Source of the DNA: Streptomyces ambofaciens ATCC 23877
GTDB lineage: Bacteria > Actinomycetota > Actinomycetes > Streptomycetales > Streptomycetaceae
Length of the DNA stretch: 64,000 nt
Direction of reading: 5' to 3'
NCBI RefSeq assembly: GCF_001267885.1
Contig: NZ_CP012382.1
Location: forward strand, 5,877,001-5,941,000
The position numbers and the translations under genes were made by a program. The notes under the pieces were generated by a model, which saw only the letters and a program-made list of their open reading frames with translations, was not told the origin of the DNA and made no database searches. Within the stretch, counting starts at the first letter, position 1. Each line of letters begins with the position of its first letter. Below, in pieces: positions 1-8,765 of this stretch.

Positions 1-102
1 AAGGCGTCACTGCCCGATTTCTGGTTCACCACCGACCGCAATCAGGTCCGCAGGTCACTCGCCGCGATCGACGCGGCGGCCCGCCAGACGGAAAGCGACT
101 GA
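1..102 (+). CDS. 3' end of a probable DinG-type ATP-dependent helicase (partial)
   Basis: The window opens inside an open frame that runs 33 codons to a TGA at 100-102. The residues LPDFWFTTDRNQVRRSLAAI resemble the extreme C-terminus of DinG/XPD-like superfamily 2 helicases, in which a 'pFWfTTD' strand is followed by a short helix. Streptomyces chromosomes, as I recall them, carry such a helicase beside lexA, which supports the call. Helicases of this type unwind DNA with ATP and often belong to the damage response. Only the tail is visible, so no catalytic motif can be checked. Third positions are mostly G/C, as expected for coding sequence. Confidence 0.55.
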   Translation, partial: KASLPDFWFTTDRNQVRRSLAAIDAAARQTESD

Positions 103-112
103 ACGCGGGGGT

Positions 113-140
113 CCACGGCGCCCGTCACCGGGCGCCGTGG
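113..140 (+). terminator. Hairpin terminator after the helicase gene
   Basis: A perfect 12-bp inverted repeat (CCACGGCGCCCG / CGGGCGCCGTGG) with a TCAC loop starts 11 nt after the helicase stop codon. There is no clear T-tract, which is usual for Streptomyces terminators. Confidence 0.7.
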
Positions 141-294
141 GCCCACACGCCCCCCCGCCGCGGCGCGGGCCCGAACGTCCGCGTCACCCGGGGCCGGGGC
201 CCTACGGGCGCGCCACGAGGGCGTGGGCCCACAAGCCCACCGCCGGGCTTCTCCCTCGACCGCCTGACACCCAGGGCGGCGTCCGGACAGCGCT

Positions 295-328
295 GGGCCC
301 CGGAACCGGCGCAGAGGTTCCGGGGCCC
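295..328 (-). terminator. Hairpin terminator downstream of lexA
   Basis: A 13-bp perfect inverted repeat (GGGCCCCGGAACC / GGTTCCGGGGCCC) with an 8-nt loop lies about 50 nt past the lexA stop codon on the minus strand. Confidence 0.7.
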
Positions 329-376
329 GGTCGGGTCGGCGGGGCGCTCTCTCGGCGCGCCCGCCCGCCGTGGCGC

Positions 377-1156
377 TCAGACGCGGCGCAGTACGGCCAC
401 CACCTTGCCGAGGATGGTCGCGTCGTCACCGGGGATCGGCTCGTAGGCCGCGTTGTGCGGGAGGAGCCAGACATGGCCGTCCTCGCGCTTGAAGCGCTTC
501 ACGGTCGCCTCGCCGTCGAGCATCGCGGCCACGATGTCGCCGTTCTCGGCGACCGGCTGGCGGCGGACCGTGACCCAGTCGCCGTCGCAGATGGCGGCCT
601 CGATCATCGAGTCGCCGACGACCTTCAGAACGAACAGCTCGCCGTCACCGACCAGCTGCCGCGGCAGGGGGAAGACGTCCTCGACCGACTCCTCGGCGAG
701 GATCGGACCACCAGCGGCGATACGCCCCACGAGCGGCACGTACGACGCGGCCGGCTTGCCGGCGGTGTCCGTGGGCTGGACGGAGGAGGCCTGGTCGGAG
801 CCGCGCACCTCGTAGGCGCGCGGACGGTGCGGATCGCGGCGCAGGAAGCCCTTGCGCTCCAGCGCCATCAGCTGGTGCGCGACGGAGGAGGTGCTGGAGA
901 GGCCGACGGCCTGGCCGATCTCCCGCATGGACGGCGGGTATCCCCGTCGCTGCACCGAGTCGCGGATGACCTCGATCACGCGGCGCTGCCGATCGGTGAG
1001 ACCCGAGCTGTCCGCCCGGATGCCGGGAGGTCGGCCCGGCAAGGAGCGCTTGTGCCCCTCTGGATTCGTGGCATCGCTCATCGCGTGCACCGGCTCAGGT
1101 CGGCCCTGGGGGCGGTCCTGGCCAGTGATGATGGCACTGTCGGCGGTGGTGGTCAC
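377..1156 (-). CDS. lexA: LexA, SOS-response transcriptional repressor and self-cleaving peptidase (S24)
   Basis: The 259-aa protein has the full LexA layout. The N-terminal winged helix-turn-helix (about residues 50-115) includes [14 protein letters not shown] and [15 protein letters not shown]. The self-cleavage Ala-Gly pair sits near residue 146 in GRIAAGGP. The peptidase nucleophile Ser near 181 is in [10 protein letters not shown] and the general-base Lys near 219 is in ATVKRF. It represses DNA-damage genes until RecA-stimulated self-cleavage. I chose the GTG at 1156 because GAGAGGGG precedes it at normal spacing; an in-frame ATG further upstream (1225) is less likely. An SOS box 60 bp upstream implies autoregulation. 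It is transcribed divergently from nrdR, so damage control and dNTP supply share one intergenic region. Confidence 0.97.
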   Translation of the reverse strand: MTTTADSAIITGQDRPQGRPEPVHAMSDATNPEGHKRSLPGRPPGIRADSSGLTDRQRRVIEVIRDSVQRRGYPPSMREIGQAVGLSSTSSVAHQLMALERKGFLRRDPHRPRAYEVRGSDQASSVQPTDTAGKPAASYVPLVGRIAAGGPILAEESVEDVFPLPRQLVGDGELFVLKVVGDSMIEAAICDGDWVTVRRQPVAENGDIVAAMLDGEATVKRFKREDGHVWLLPHNAAYEPIPGDDATILGKVVAVLRRV

Positions 1157-1215
1157 GTCGGCCCCTCTCGATGGTCTCCCTGCTGCACAACGGTAGTAGC
1201 TTTCGAAAGGTTGCG

Positions 1216-1231
1216 CCAAACACACGTTCGA
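1216..1231. promoter_or_regulatory. SOS box (LexA operator) of lexA
   Basis: CCAAACACACGTTCGA matches 14 of 16 positions of the Gram-positive/actinobacterial SOS palindrome TCGAACRNRYGTTCGA. It lies about 60 bp upstream of the lexA GTG, where autorepression would be expected. Confidence 0.85.
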
Positions 1232-1587
1232 GTGAAAAAAGGCGAATCGCTCGTCCGGAACGCATGTATGGGTGTATGGCTACCGTGGTGCCCGGCGGAC
1301 AAAAGGGCTCATTGCTGTACTCTTCACCGCCGTGGTGACAACCTCGGGGATGTCGCTCCAGTCTGCCATCCGGCATCCCGTTCGACGGGGCGGGGCCCGC
1401 CATCTCTGCGGTAGTCCCACGCCCCCTCCCCGCGGCGCCCACGGTATCTCCGCATGCCCCGGGGCGGTACGGCCGTGCGGGTGAGCGCCCGCCCGCGTCG
1501 GCGCGTGTCGCCGCGGCCCTGCGCCGAGGGCGCCGTGTGTACGCACGGGCGCGACACGCGTGCAGGGCGTGTATGTATGAGCCAATC

Positions 1588-1632
1588 CCCACATCTAGTG
1601 GTTGGATTGCATCAGCAGCCCATAAGTTGTGG
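1588..1632. promoter_or_regulatory. Tandem NrdR boxes upstream of nrdR-nrdJ
   Basis: Two imperfect copies of the same 14-mer, CCCACATCTAGTGG (1588-1601) and CCCATAAGTTGTGG (1619-1632), share 10 of 14 positions and start exactly 31 bp apart, about three helical turns. NrdR is known to bind pairs of boxes with this kind of spacing, so the sites fit ATP/dATP-dependent autorepression of the nrdR-nrdJ unit. They lie 110-150 bp upstream of the nrdR start codon. Confidence 0.8.
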
Positions 1633-1740
1633 TCCCCCGGGTCTTCGAGCCCGCCGCGATCGCCTATGCTGGGGGCTGCTTCGAGGGGCCTGAGGGGCCT
1701 TCGAGGCTGTTGATTCTGCTGTGAGGAGGGTTCGGAGTTC

Positions 1741-2292
1741 ATGCACTGCCCCTTCTGCAGGCACCCCGACAGCCGTGTCGTCGACAGTCGTACGACGGAC
1801 GACGGCACGTCGATCCGCCGACGCCGCCAGTGCCCTGACTGCTCCCGTCGATTCACGACGGTGGAGACGTGCTCGCTCATGGTGGTGAAGCGGTCCGGGG
1901 TCACCGAACCGTTCAGTCGCACCAAGGTCATCAACGGTGTGCGCAAGGCCTGTCAGGGCCGTCCCGTCACCGAGGACGCGCTCGCCCAGCTCGGCCAGCG
2001 GGTCGAGGAGGCGGTGCGGGCCACCGGAAGTGCCGAGCTGACCACCCACGACGTGGGACTGGCCATCCTCGGCCCGTTGCAGGAACTCGACCTCGTCGCC
2101 TATCTGCGATTCGCCTCCGTCTACCGGGCGTTCGACTCGCTCGAGGACTTCGAGGCCGCGATCGCGGAGCTCAGGGAGGCGACGAGGCCACCCGGCCCGG
2201 ACGGCGACGAGGCCGGCGCGGGGAGCCAGGAGAACGACCGCGGGTCCACGGGGGCGGCACAGGTCCCCGAGCCCGCAGGCGCCGCCGACTGA
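1741..2292 (+). CDS. nrdR: NrdR, repressor of ribonucleotide reductase genes
   Basis: The 183-aa protein starts with a zinc ribbon made of two CxxC pairs ([17 protein letters not shown] and CPDC at about 31-34), followed by an ATP-cone domain (about residues 45-140). This is the canonical NrdR arrangement. NrdR senses ATP versus dATP and represses ribonucleotide reductase genes when dNTPs are sufficient. The C-terminal ~40 residues are a Pro/Gly-rich tail beyond the usual ~150-aa core. GAGGAGGG about 10 nt before the ATG is a good ribosome-binding site. The gene is followed by nrdJ after 167 bp, so the regulator and its likely target form one unit. Confidence 0.97.
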   Translation: MHCPFCRHPDSRVVDSRTTDDGTSIRRRRQCPDCSRRFTTVETCSLMVVKRSGVTEPFSRTKVINGVRKACQGRPVTEDALAQLGQRVEEAVRATGSAELTTHDVGLAILGPLQELDLVAYLRFASVYRAFDSLEDFEAAIAELREATRPPGPDGDEAGAGSQENDRGSTGAAQVPEPAGAAD

Positions 2293-2459
2293 CCGGTGGG
2301 CCGGACCCGGACCTCGGTACCCGGGCCCGGCCGGACGGCGGCGAGTGAGGAAGACCTGTCGCGGACGGAGCGAGAGACGTCCGCGACACCAGACAGAACA
2401 TCGTGCCACGGGAACAATCGGGGCACTTCAGGGCGTTTTCGCCCGTACAGGGAGGCGGC

Positions 2460-5363
2460 ATGACAGAGACGGCGAGCGGTCCGGCACGGAGTTCCCGCGC
2501 CAAGGGCCCCAAGGCGGGCAAGGGCCTCCGGGTCGAGCGCGTCCACACCACTCCCGGCGTCCACCCCTATGACGAGGTGGCCTGGGAGCGTCGTGACGTC
2601 GTCATGACCAACTGGCGCGACGGCTCGGTCAACTTCGAGCAGCGCGGCGTCGAGTTCCCCGACTTCTGGTCGGTGAACGCGGTCAACATCGTCACCAGCA
2701 AGTACTTCCGGGGTGCCGTGGGCACCCCGCAGCGCGAGACCGGTCTCAAGCAGCTGATCGACCGGATCGTGAAGACGTACCGGAAGGCCGGCGAGGACAA
2801 CAGGTACTTCGCCTCGCCCGCCGACGCCGAGATCTTCGAGCACGAGCTGGCCTACGCCCTCCTGCACCAGATCTTCAGCTTCAACAGCCCCGTCTGGTTC
2901 AACGTCGGCACACCTCAGCCGCAGCAGGTCTCCGCCTGCTTCATCCTGTCCGTCGACGACTCCATGGAGTCGATCCTCGACTGGTACAAGGAAGAGGGCA
3001 TGATCTTCAAGGGCGGCTCGGGCGCCGGCCTGAACCTCTCCCGGATCCGCTCCTCCAAGGAGCTGCTGTCCTCCGGTGGCAACGCCTCCGGCCCGGTCTC
3101 CTTCATGCGCGGTGCCGACGCCTCCGCCGGCACGATCAAGTCCGGTGGGGCCACGCGCCGGGCCGCCAAGATGGTCATCCTCGACGTCGACCACCCCGAC
3201 ATCGAGGACTTCATCGAGACCAAGGTCAAGGAGGAGGAGAAGATCCGCGCCCTGCGTGACGCGGGCTTCGACATGGACCTGGGCGGCGACGACATCACGT
3301 CCGTCCAGTACCAGAACGCCAACAACTCGGTCCGCGTGAACGACACGTTCATGAAGGCCGTCCAGGACGGCGGCAAGTTCGGCCTGACGTCCCGCATGAC
3401 CGGCGAGGTCATCGAGGAGGTCGACGCCAAGGCGCTCTTCCGCAAGATGGCCGAGGCTGCCTGGGCCTGCGCCGACCCGGGCATCCAGTACGACGACACC
3501 ATCAACCACTGGCACACGTGCCCGGAGTCCGGCCGCATCAACGGCTCGAACCCGTGCAGCGAGTACATGCACCTGGACAACACGTCCTGCAACCTCGCCT
3601 CGCTGAACCTGATGAAGTTCCTGAAGGACGACGGCAAGGGCAACCAGTCCTTCGACGCCGAGCGCTTCGCCAAGGTCGTCGAGCTCGTCATCACCGCGAT
3701 GGACATCTCCATCTGCTTCGCGGACTTCCCGACCCAGAAGATCGGCGAGAACACCCGCGCCTTCCGCCAGCTGGGCATCGGCTACGCCAACCTCGGCGCC
3801 CTGCTGATGGCGACCGGCCACGCGTACGACTCCGACGGCGGCCGCGCCCTGGCCGGTGCCATCACCTCCCTGATGACCGGCACGTCGTACCGCCGCTCCG
3901 CCGAGCTCGCCGCGATCGTCGGCCCGTACGACGGCTACGCCCGCAACGCGCAGCCGCACCTCAGGGTCATGAAGCAGCACTCGGACGAGAACGCCAAGGC
4001 CGTCCGCATGGACGACCTGGACACGCCGATCTGGGCCGCCGCCACCGAGGCCTGGCAGGACGTGCTGCGCCTCGGCGAGAAGAACGGTTTCCGTAACGCC
4101 CAGGCGTCCGTCATCGCCCCGACCGGCACCATCGGTCTGGCGATGTCCTGCGACACCACCGGCCTCGAGCCCGACCTCGCCCTGGTCAAGTTCAAGAAGC
4201 TGGTCGGCGGCGGCTCGATGCAGATCGTCAACGGCACCGTCCCGCAGGCCCTGCGCCGCCTGGGTTACCAGGAGGAGCAGATCGAGGCGATCGTCGCCCA
4301 CATCGCCGAGAACGGCAATGTGATCGACGCCCCCGGTCTCGCGCACGAGCACTACGAGGTGTTCGACTGCGCCATGGGCGAGCGCTCCATCTCCGCCATG
4401 GGCCACGTCCGCATGATGGCCGCGATCCAGCCGTGGATCTCCGGGGCCCTCTCCAAGACGGTCAACCTGCCGGAGTCGGCGTCCGTGGAGGACGTCGAGG
4501 AGGTCTACTTCGAGGCGTGGAAGATGGGCGTCAAGGCGCTCGCCATCTACCGCGACAACTGCAAGGTGGGCCAGCCCCTCTCCGCGAAGACCAAGTCGGT
4601 CAAGGAGGCGGAGAAGGCGGAGGTCACCGAGAAGGCCGAGGCGACCATTCGCGAGACGGTCGAGAAGGTCGTCGAGTACCGCCCGGTCCGCAAGCGCCTC
4701 CCGAAGGGTCGTCCCGGCATCACCACCTCCTTCACGGTCGGCGGCGCCGAGGGCTACATGACGGCCAACTCCTACCCGGACGACGGTCTCGGCGAGGTCT
4801 TCCTGAAGATGTCCAAGCAGGGTTCGACCCTCGCGGGCATGATGGACGCCTTCTCCATCGCGGTCTCCGTCGGCCTCCAGTACGGCGTGCCGCTGGAGAC
4901 GTACGTCTCGAAGTTCACCAACATGCGCTTCGAGCCGGCCGGCATGACGGACGACCCGGACGTGCGGATGGCGCAGTCGATCGTCGACTACATCTTCCGC
5001 CGCCTGGCGCTGGACTTCCTGCCCTTCGAGACGCGCTCCGCGCTCGGCATCCACTCCGCCGAGGAGCGTCAGCGCCACCTGGAGACCGGTTCGTACGAGC
5101 CGTCCGACGACGAGCTGGACGTCGAGGGCCTGGCCCAGTCGGCTCCGCGCGCCCAGGAGCTGAAGGCCGTCGCCACGCCGAAGGCCGAGGTCGAGGCGGC
5201 CAAGCCCGCTCCGCAGCAGGCGCACACCAGCGCCGAGCTGGTGGAGATGCAGCTGGGCATCCAGGCCGACGCCCCGCTGTGCTTCTCCTGCGGCACGAAG
5301 ATGCAGCGGGCCGGTTCCTGCTACATCTGCGAGGGCTGCGGCTCGACCAGCGGTTGCAGCTGA
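2460..5363 (+). CDS. nrdJ: NrdJ, class II adenosylcobalamin-dependent ribonucleoside-diphosphate reductase
   Basis: This 967-aa enzyme makes deoxyribonucleotides with vitamin B12 and so works with or without oxygen. Visible signatures are the first active-site Cys near residue 160 (QQVSACFIL), the NxCxE radical-site motif near 363 (SNPCSEYMHLDNTSCNL), an APTGTIGLAMSCDTTG loop, and a Cys-rich tail (CFSCGTKMQ, CYICEGCG) that re-reduces the active site. I start it at the ATG at 2460, which follows GGGAGGCGGC; an in-frame GTG at 2403 has weaker support. It lies downstream of nrdR and is probably repressed by it. A long perfect hairpin ends the unit. Confidence 0.97.
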   Translation: MTETASGPARSSRAKGPKAGKGLRVERVHTTPGVHPYDEVAWERRDVVMTNWRDGSVNFEQRGVEFPDFWSVNAVNIVTSKYFRGAVGTPQRETGLKQLIDRIVKTYRKAGEDNRYFASPADAEIFEHELAYALLHQIFSFNSPVWFNVGTPQPQQVSACFILSVDDSMESILDWYKEEGMIFKGGSGAGLNLSRIRSSKELLSSGGNASGPVSFMRGADASAGTIKSGGATRRAAKMVILDVDHPDIEDFIETKVKEEEKIRALRDAGFDMDLGGDDITSVQYQNANNSVRVNDTFMKAVQDGGKFGLTSRMTGEVIEEVDAKALFRKMAEAAWACADPGIQYDDTINHWHTCPESGRINGSNPCSEYMHLDNTSCNLASLNLMKFLKDDGKGNQSFDAERFAKVVELVITAMDISICFADFPTQKIGENTRAFRQLGIGYANLGALLMATGHAYDSDGGRALAGAITSLMTGTSYRRSAELAAIVGPYDGYARNAQPHLRVMKQHSDENAKAVRMDDLDTPIWAAATEAWQDVLRLGEKNGFRNAQASVIAPTGTIGLAMSCDTTGLEPDLALVKFKKLVGGGSMQIVNGTVPQALRRLGYQEEQIEAIVAHIAENGNVIDAPGLAHEHYEVFDCAMGERSISAMGHVRMMAAIQPWISGALSKTVNLPESASVEDVEEVYFEAWKMGVKALAIYRDNCKVGQPLSAKTKSVKEAEKAEVTEKAEATIRETVEKVVEYRPVRKRLPKGRPGITTSFTVGGAEGYMTANSYPDDGLGEVFLKMSKQGSTLAGMMDAFSIAVSVGLQYGVPLETYVSKFTNMRFEPAGMTDDPDVRMAQSIVDYIFRRLALDFLPFETRSALGIHSAEERQRHLETGSYEPSDDELDVEGLAQSAPRAQELKAVATPKAEVEAAKPAPQQAHTSAELVEMQLGIQADAPLCFSCGTKMQRAGSCYICEGCGSTSGCS

Positions 5364-5386
5364 CGAGTAGCTTCCGGTAGTCGCCG

Positions 5387-5428
5387 ATGAGTAAGGGGCG
5401 CCCGCAATGGCGGGCGCCCCTTACTCAT
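5387..5428. terminator. Bidirectional terminator between nrdJ and the TerD gene
   Basis: A perfect 19-bp inverted repeat (5387-5405 with 5410-5428) and an AATG loop lie between two convergent genes, 23 nt after the nrdJ stop and 31 nt after the TerD stop. Confidence 0.85.
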
Positions 5429-5459
5429 GCGTCGAGCCGCTGCTCGCACCTCCGCGTCG

Positions 5460-5993
5460 TCACGGCCTGCGTGCCGCGCCCATGGTCGCGGCGAAGGCCG
5501 CCGGATCGCCTTCGAAGCCGTGCACGCCGGCCCGGAACTCCCACGCCCCCGTCTCGTCGCGTACGAACTCCGCGACCGTGGCCGCCGTGGCGCCGAGGAC
5601 GCCACTGAAGTCGTCCGTGGCCAGGTCGGTGTAGCCCTCCCTGATGCGCAGCCCCGGCTGGGACACGTCGCCGAAGGAGCGGTCCTCGCCGCGCTGCTGT
5701 ATGGCGACGCCCACCACGACGCGCGCGTACCGGGCGTCGAGCCGCTCCAGCTCCAGCGTCATGACCTCGTCGAAGCCGAAGCCCTTGCCGTCCTGACTGT
5801 CCCGGTTGAGATAGATGGTGCCGTCGGGGGAGCGGCTGTCGAAGTGCACCACGTAAGAGGGGTCGCCGTACGGATCGTCCACCGAGTACGTCCCGGCGAC
5901 GAGGTCCAGATCGGCGGGTGGCCGCCCCGCCGGACTCGGATCCCACCGCAGTGCGACCTCGACCTTGCCCACGCCCTTGCTGAGGCCGTTCAC
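5460..5993 (-). CDS. TerD-family (stress/tellurium resistance-like) protein
   Basis: The 177-aa product is a single TerD domain: VEVALRWDP at the start, the DLDLVAGTYS strand, then NRDSQDGKGFGFDEVMTLEL, which resembles the Asp-rich calcium-binding part of the family. TerD domains bind Ca2+ and occur in stress and chemical-resistance clusters; in Streptomyces TerD homologues also affect differentiation. No other ter genes are beside it, so this looks like a stand-alone copy. The GTG start at 5993 is preceded by AAGGGGAAGG. Its precise function cannot be deduced. Confidence 0.88.
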   Translation of the reverse strand: MNGLSKGVGKVEVALRWDPSPAGRPPADLDLVAGTYSVDDPYGDPSYVVHFDSRSPDGTIYLNRDSQDGKGFGFDEVMTLELERLDARYARVVVGVAIQQRGEDRSFGDVSQPGLRIREGYTDLATDDFSGVLGATAATVAEFVRDETGAWEFRAGVHGFEGDPAAFAATMGAARRP

Positions 5994-6150
5994 AGCCTTC
6001 CCCTTCCCACGTCACCCGCCCTGCCCGGCGACATCAACTGCCGAACGGTGACGGCCGGTTGTCCATCCTGCCACGCACAGCGACGCAGGTGCGGGCAAGT
6101 GGTCCTCCGGAGAGTGACCGGTGCCACGTTCCTGGCCTTACCATGGCGCG

Positions 6151-6756
6151 GTGCTGGTCAAGTGGATTCGCTGCACCGTGGTGGACCGCCGCGGTTTCGA
6201 GCGGGGGCAGCGAAAGTGGGCGGGGCTCCCGGGGGAGCCGGGTTTTCGGGGGCAGGGGGGTGGCTGGAGCCGTGGGAGGCAGGACGTGGCGCACGTCTTC
6301 GCCTTCTGGGAGAGCCGCGCCTTCTACGACTCCTTCATGGCCCGCTCCCACGACCGGCTCGCCTCGGCCCAGGCGGGCACCTTCAAGAACGCGCAGGTCA
6401 GGCTCTTCGACTACCGGTTCGACGTGAAGACGGGGTTCGAGCCGCGCTTCACGGACGCCGACCTGCTGCGGGTGGCCCTCTGCCGCGTGCACGAGGAGCG
6501 GGCCGAGCACTACGTGCTCATGCAGGAGAAGGTGTGGAATCCCGCGATGGCCGGTTCGCCGGGCATGGTCCGCGGGCTGTTCGGTGAGGCGCCCGGGCAC
6601 GAGTACCTGGTCCTGTCCATGTGGCGGTCGGCCGCCGAGCACGGGAAGTACCGCACCGAGCGGGTGGAGCGCCTCGCCCTGCGCGCCCAGACGGAGGCCG
6701 ACATCGTGGCGCTGACGGGGGACATCGTGCAGCTGGAGCCCTCCTGGACCGTCTGA
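6151..6756 (+). CDS. YdbC-like DUF4937 protein, probable dimeric alpha/beta-barrel
   Basis: The 201-aa product begins VLVKWIRCTVVDRRGFERGQ and contains two repeated ferredoxin-like halves (FAFWESRAFYDSFMARSH; LVLSMWRSAAEHGKYRTERV). This resembles the DUF4937/YdbC group and the antibiotic-biosynthesis-monooxygenase fold. No catalytic role can be assigned. I start at the GTG at 6151 because a TACCAT hexamer ends 6 nt before it and no ribosome-binding site is visible, suggesting a leaderless mRNA. An in-frame GTG at 6121 would add ten residues. The gene stands between the divergent TerD gene and a histidine phosphatase gene on the same strand. Confidence 0.8.
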   Translation: MLVKWIRCTVVDRRGFERGQRKWAGLPGEPGFRGQGGGWSRGRQDVAHVFAFWESRAFYDSFMARSHDRLASAQAGTFKNAQVRLFDYRFDVKTGFEPRFTDADLLRVALCRVHEERAEHYVLMQEKVWNPAMAGSPGMVRGLFGEAPGHEYLVLSMWRSAAEHGKYRTERVERLALRAQTEADIVALTGDIVQLEPSWTV

Positions 6757-6873
6757 CATCCGGCCGGTCCCGGTGCCGCTCCGTGACGGCCGTGATGGGG
6801 GAAGTGTGTGAGGTACGCCGTATGGGGCCCGTTCGAGTGCTTGGATCCGCCCGTCTCGATCTAGGGTTCTGGC

Positions 6874-7533
6874 ATGGCACGACCACGGCGCATCGTCCTT
6901 GTCCGGCACGGAGAGTCGATCGGCAACGCCGACGACTCCGTGTACGAGCGGGAGCCCGACCACGCGCTCGCCCTCACCGAGCAGGGCTGGGCGCAGGCGG
7001 AGGAGACGGGCAAGGCGCTGCGCGAGGTGTTCGGCCGGGAGCGGGTCAGCGTGTACGTCTCCCCGTACCGCCGGACGCACGAGACGCTGCGCGCCTTCCA
7101 CCTCGATCCCGAGCTGATACGGATACGGGAGGAGCCCCGGCTGCGTGAGCAGGACTGGGGCAACTGGCAGGACCGCGACGACGTGCGCCTGCAGAAGGCC
7201 TACCGGGACGCCTACGGCCACTTCTTCTACCGCTTCGCCCAGGGCGAGTCCGGTGCCGACGTGTACGACCGGGTCGGTGGCTTCCTGGAGAGCCTCTTCC
7301 GCAGTTTCGAGGACCCCGACCACCCGCCGAACGTGCTCCTGGTGACGCACGGCCTGGCCATGCGGCTGTTCTGCATGCGGTGGTTCCACTGGACGGTCGC
7401 GGAGTTCGAGTCGCTGTCGAACCCCGGGAACGGCGAGGTCCGGATGCTCGTTCTCGGCTCGGACGGCAAGTACACCCTTGACCGCCCTTTCGAGCGCTGG
7501 CGAGATCCGGAACCGTACGGGATCACCGGATAG
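6874..7533 (+). CDS. Histidine phosphatase (phosphoglycerate mutase-like) family protein
   Basis: The 219-aa protein has the histidine-phosphatase signature LVRHGES near residue 9, in which the His is the phospho-acceptor. A second catalytic His occurs in LLVTHGLAMRL (about 156), with the Arg in VSPYRRTHET (about 65) and the Glu in the REQDWGNW segment. Such enzymes hydrolyse phosphomonoesters; the substrate is unknown. TAGGGT (6862-6867) ends 6 nt before the ATG with no clear ribosome-binding site, so the transcript may be leaderless. It precedes the ADP-ribosylglycohydrolase gene by only 12 bp, and the two may be co-transcribed. Confidence 0.9.
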   Translation: MARPRRIVLVRHGESIGNADDSVYEREPDHALALTEQGWAQAEETGKALREVFGRERVSVYVSPYRRTHETLRAFHLDPELIRIREEPRLREQDWGNWQDRDDVRLQKAYRDAYGHFFYRFAQGESGADVYDRVGGFLESLFRSFEDPDHPPNVLLVTHGLAMRLFCMRWFHWTVAEFESLSNPGNGEVRMLVLGSDGKYTLDRPFERWRDPEPYGITG

Positions 7534-7545
7534 AGTGGCAGGGCG

Positions 7546-8457
7546 ATGACCGCTCATTCATCTCCTGACGAGCGCCTGGACCGGGCGCTGTCCAGCCTGC
7601 GCGGCCTGTCGGTGGGGGACGCGCTCGGCTCACAGTTCTTCGTGCCCGAGAACTACCCGCTGCTGAAGCGCCGCGAGCTGCCTCCCGGCACCTGGCAGTG
7701 GACGGACGACACGGAGATGGCCTGCTCCGTGGTCTCCGTCCTCGCCGCTCACGCCCGTGTGGACCAGGACGCGCTGGCGCTGTCCTTCGCCCACCACCAC
7801 GACTTCGACCGCGGCTACGGGCCCGCGGTCAACCGGCTGCTGCGTCTGGTCCGCGAGGGCGGTGACTGGCGCGAGCTCGCGGCCGCGCTGTTCAACGGCC
7901 AGGGTTCCTGGGGCAACGGGGCCGCGATGCGCGTCGCGCCGCTGGGTGCCTGGTACGCGGACGACCCGGAGCAGGCGACCCACCAGGCGGAGATCTCGGC
8001 CTACCCCACGCATCAGCACCGTGAGGCGGTGGTCGGCGCCATGGCGGTCGCCGCGGCCGCCGCACTCGCCGCGGACCCCGGTGGCCCGCCGACCCCGCAC
8101 GCACTCCTCGACGGGGTGATCGCGTTGGTGCCCAAGAGCGCGGTGGGCGCCGGGCTGCGACGTGCCAGGGACATGCTCGACTACGCGGACGCGGCCACGG
8201 TCGCGGCCGTACTGGGCTGCGGCAGGCGTACGACCGCCCATGACACCGTGCCCTTCGCCCTGTGGTCCGCCGCCCGCGCCCTCGGGGACTACGAGCGCGC
8301 CTTCTGGACGACCGCTCAGGTCGGCGGGGACGTGGACACGACCTGTGCCATCGTGGGCGGAGTGGTCGCCGCCGAGAGGGCGGGAGCGGGAGCGCCGCCC
8401 GTCGAGTGGACGGCACGGGTCGAGGCCCTGCCCGAGTGGATGGCGGCGTCCGTCTAG
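7546..8457 (+). CDS. ADP-ribosylglycohydrolase (DraG/ARH-type) family protein
   Basis: The 303-aa protein shows the ADP-ribosylglycohydrolase pattern: GLSVGDALGSQFF near the start, metal-binding TWQWTDDTEMA (about residues 46-56), SWGNGAAMRVAPLG (about 122-135), and the C-terminal second metal motif GGDVDTTCAIVGG (about 262-274). Enzymes of this family use two Mg2+ ions to remove ADP-ribose from proteins or small molecules. It follows the histidine phosphatase gene by 12 bp. The pairing suggests linked phosphate/ADP-ribose chemistry, but that is inference. The ATG at 7546 is preceded by AGGG at short spacing; a TAGAGT hexamer 9 nt upstream also allows a leaderless start. Confidence 0.92.
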   Translation: MTAHSSPDERLDRALSSLRGLSVGDALGSQFFVPENYPLLKRRELPPGTWQWTDDTEMACSVVSVLAAHARVDQDALALSFAHHHDFDRGYGPAVNRLLRLVREGGDWRELAAALFNGQGSWGNGAAMRVAPLGAWYADDPEQATHQAEISAYPTHQHREAVVGAMAVAAAAALAADPGGPPTPHALLDGVIALVPKSAVGAGLRRARDMLDYADAATVAAVLGCGRRTTAHDTVPFALWSAARALGDYERAFWTTAQVGGDVDTTCAIVGGVVAAERAGAGAPPVEWTARVEALPEWMAASV

Positions 8458-8704
8458 CGGACCCGCGCCGGCCGGCCGCCGCGCCACGCCACGGTTCGGA
8501 ACTCTCCGTGTGCGGCGGGAACTCCGCGTGACCGCCCGTGCGTTGTCGTGACATCCCGCTGTGCGGGCCATGGGCCTCGCACGGTGGCGGGACTGTCACG
8601 AGGGGGTGGGGCATGGGTGCGCTGTTCACGCCGGTCGGCGTGTGGCTGTCACCGGTTCTGCGCGTCCGGCAGGGCTCCCCGCCGGCCCGGGACCGGCACG
8701 GCGG

Positions 8705-8737
8705 GCACCGGCGGGCGTGCGTGACGCCCGCCGGTGC
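8705..8737. terminator. Hairpin terminator between convergent genes
   Basis: A perfect 14-bp inverted repeat (GCACCGGCGGGCGT / ACGCCCGCCGGTGC) with a 5-nt loop lies between the ADP-ribosylglycohydrolase gene and the convergent MFS gene. Confidence 0.75.
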
Positions 8738-8765
8738 ACCCCGCCCGGCCCGTGCCGGTGCGCGG

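Larger units (their letters stand above)
1157..1740. other. lexA-nrdR divergent intergenic region (584 bp)
   Basis: This region holds the control sites of both flanking genes: an SOS box near lexA, twin NrdR boxes near nrdR, and a candidate nrdR -10 hexamer (TATGCT, 1675-1680). A weaker SOS-like element (GGAACGCATGTATG, 1257-1270) matches 11 of 14 positions of the CGAACRNRYGTTCG core. No open frame in it shows convincing coding bias. Confidence 0.6.

Noticed and set aside
1588..1740. Possible cobalamin riboswitch before nrdR-nrdJ
   Set aside because: I looked for a B12-box-like element because NrdJ needs B12, but found no conserved cobalamin-riboswitch blocks; only NrdR boxes are visible.
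2121..5225. A very long minus-strand open frame opposite nrdR-nrdJ
   Set aside because: It is the antisense shadow of two well-identified genes, with codon composition expected from their high third-position GC.
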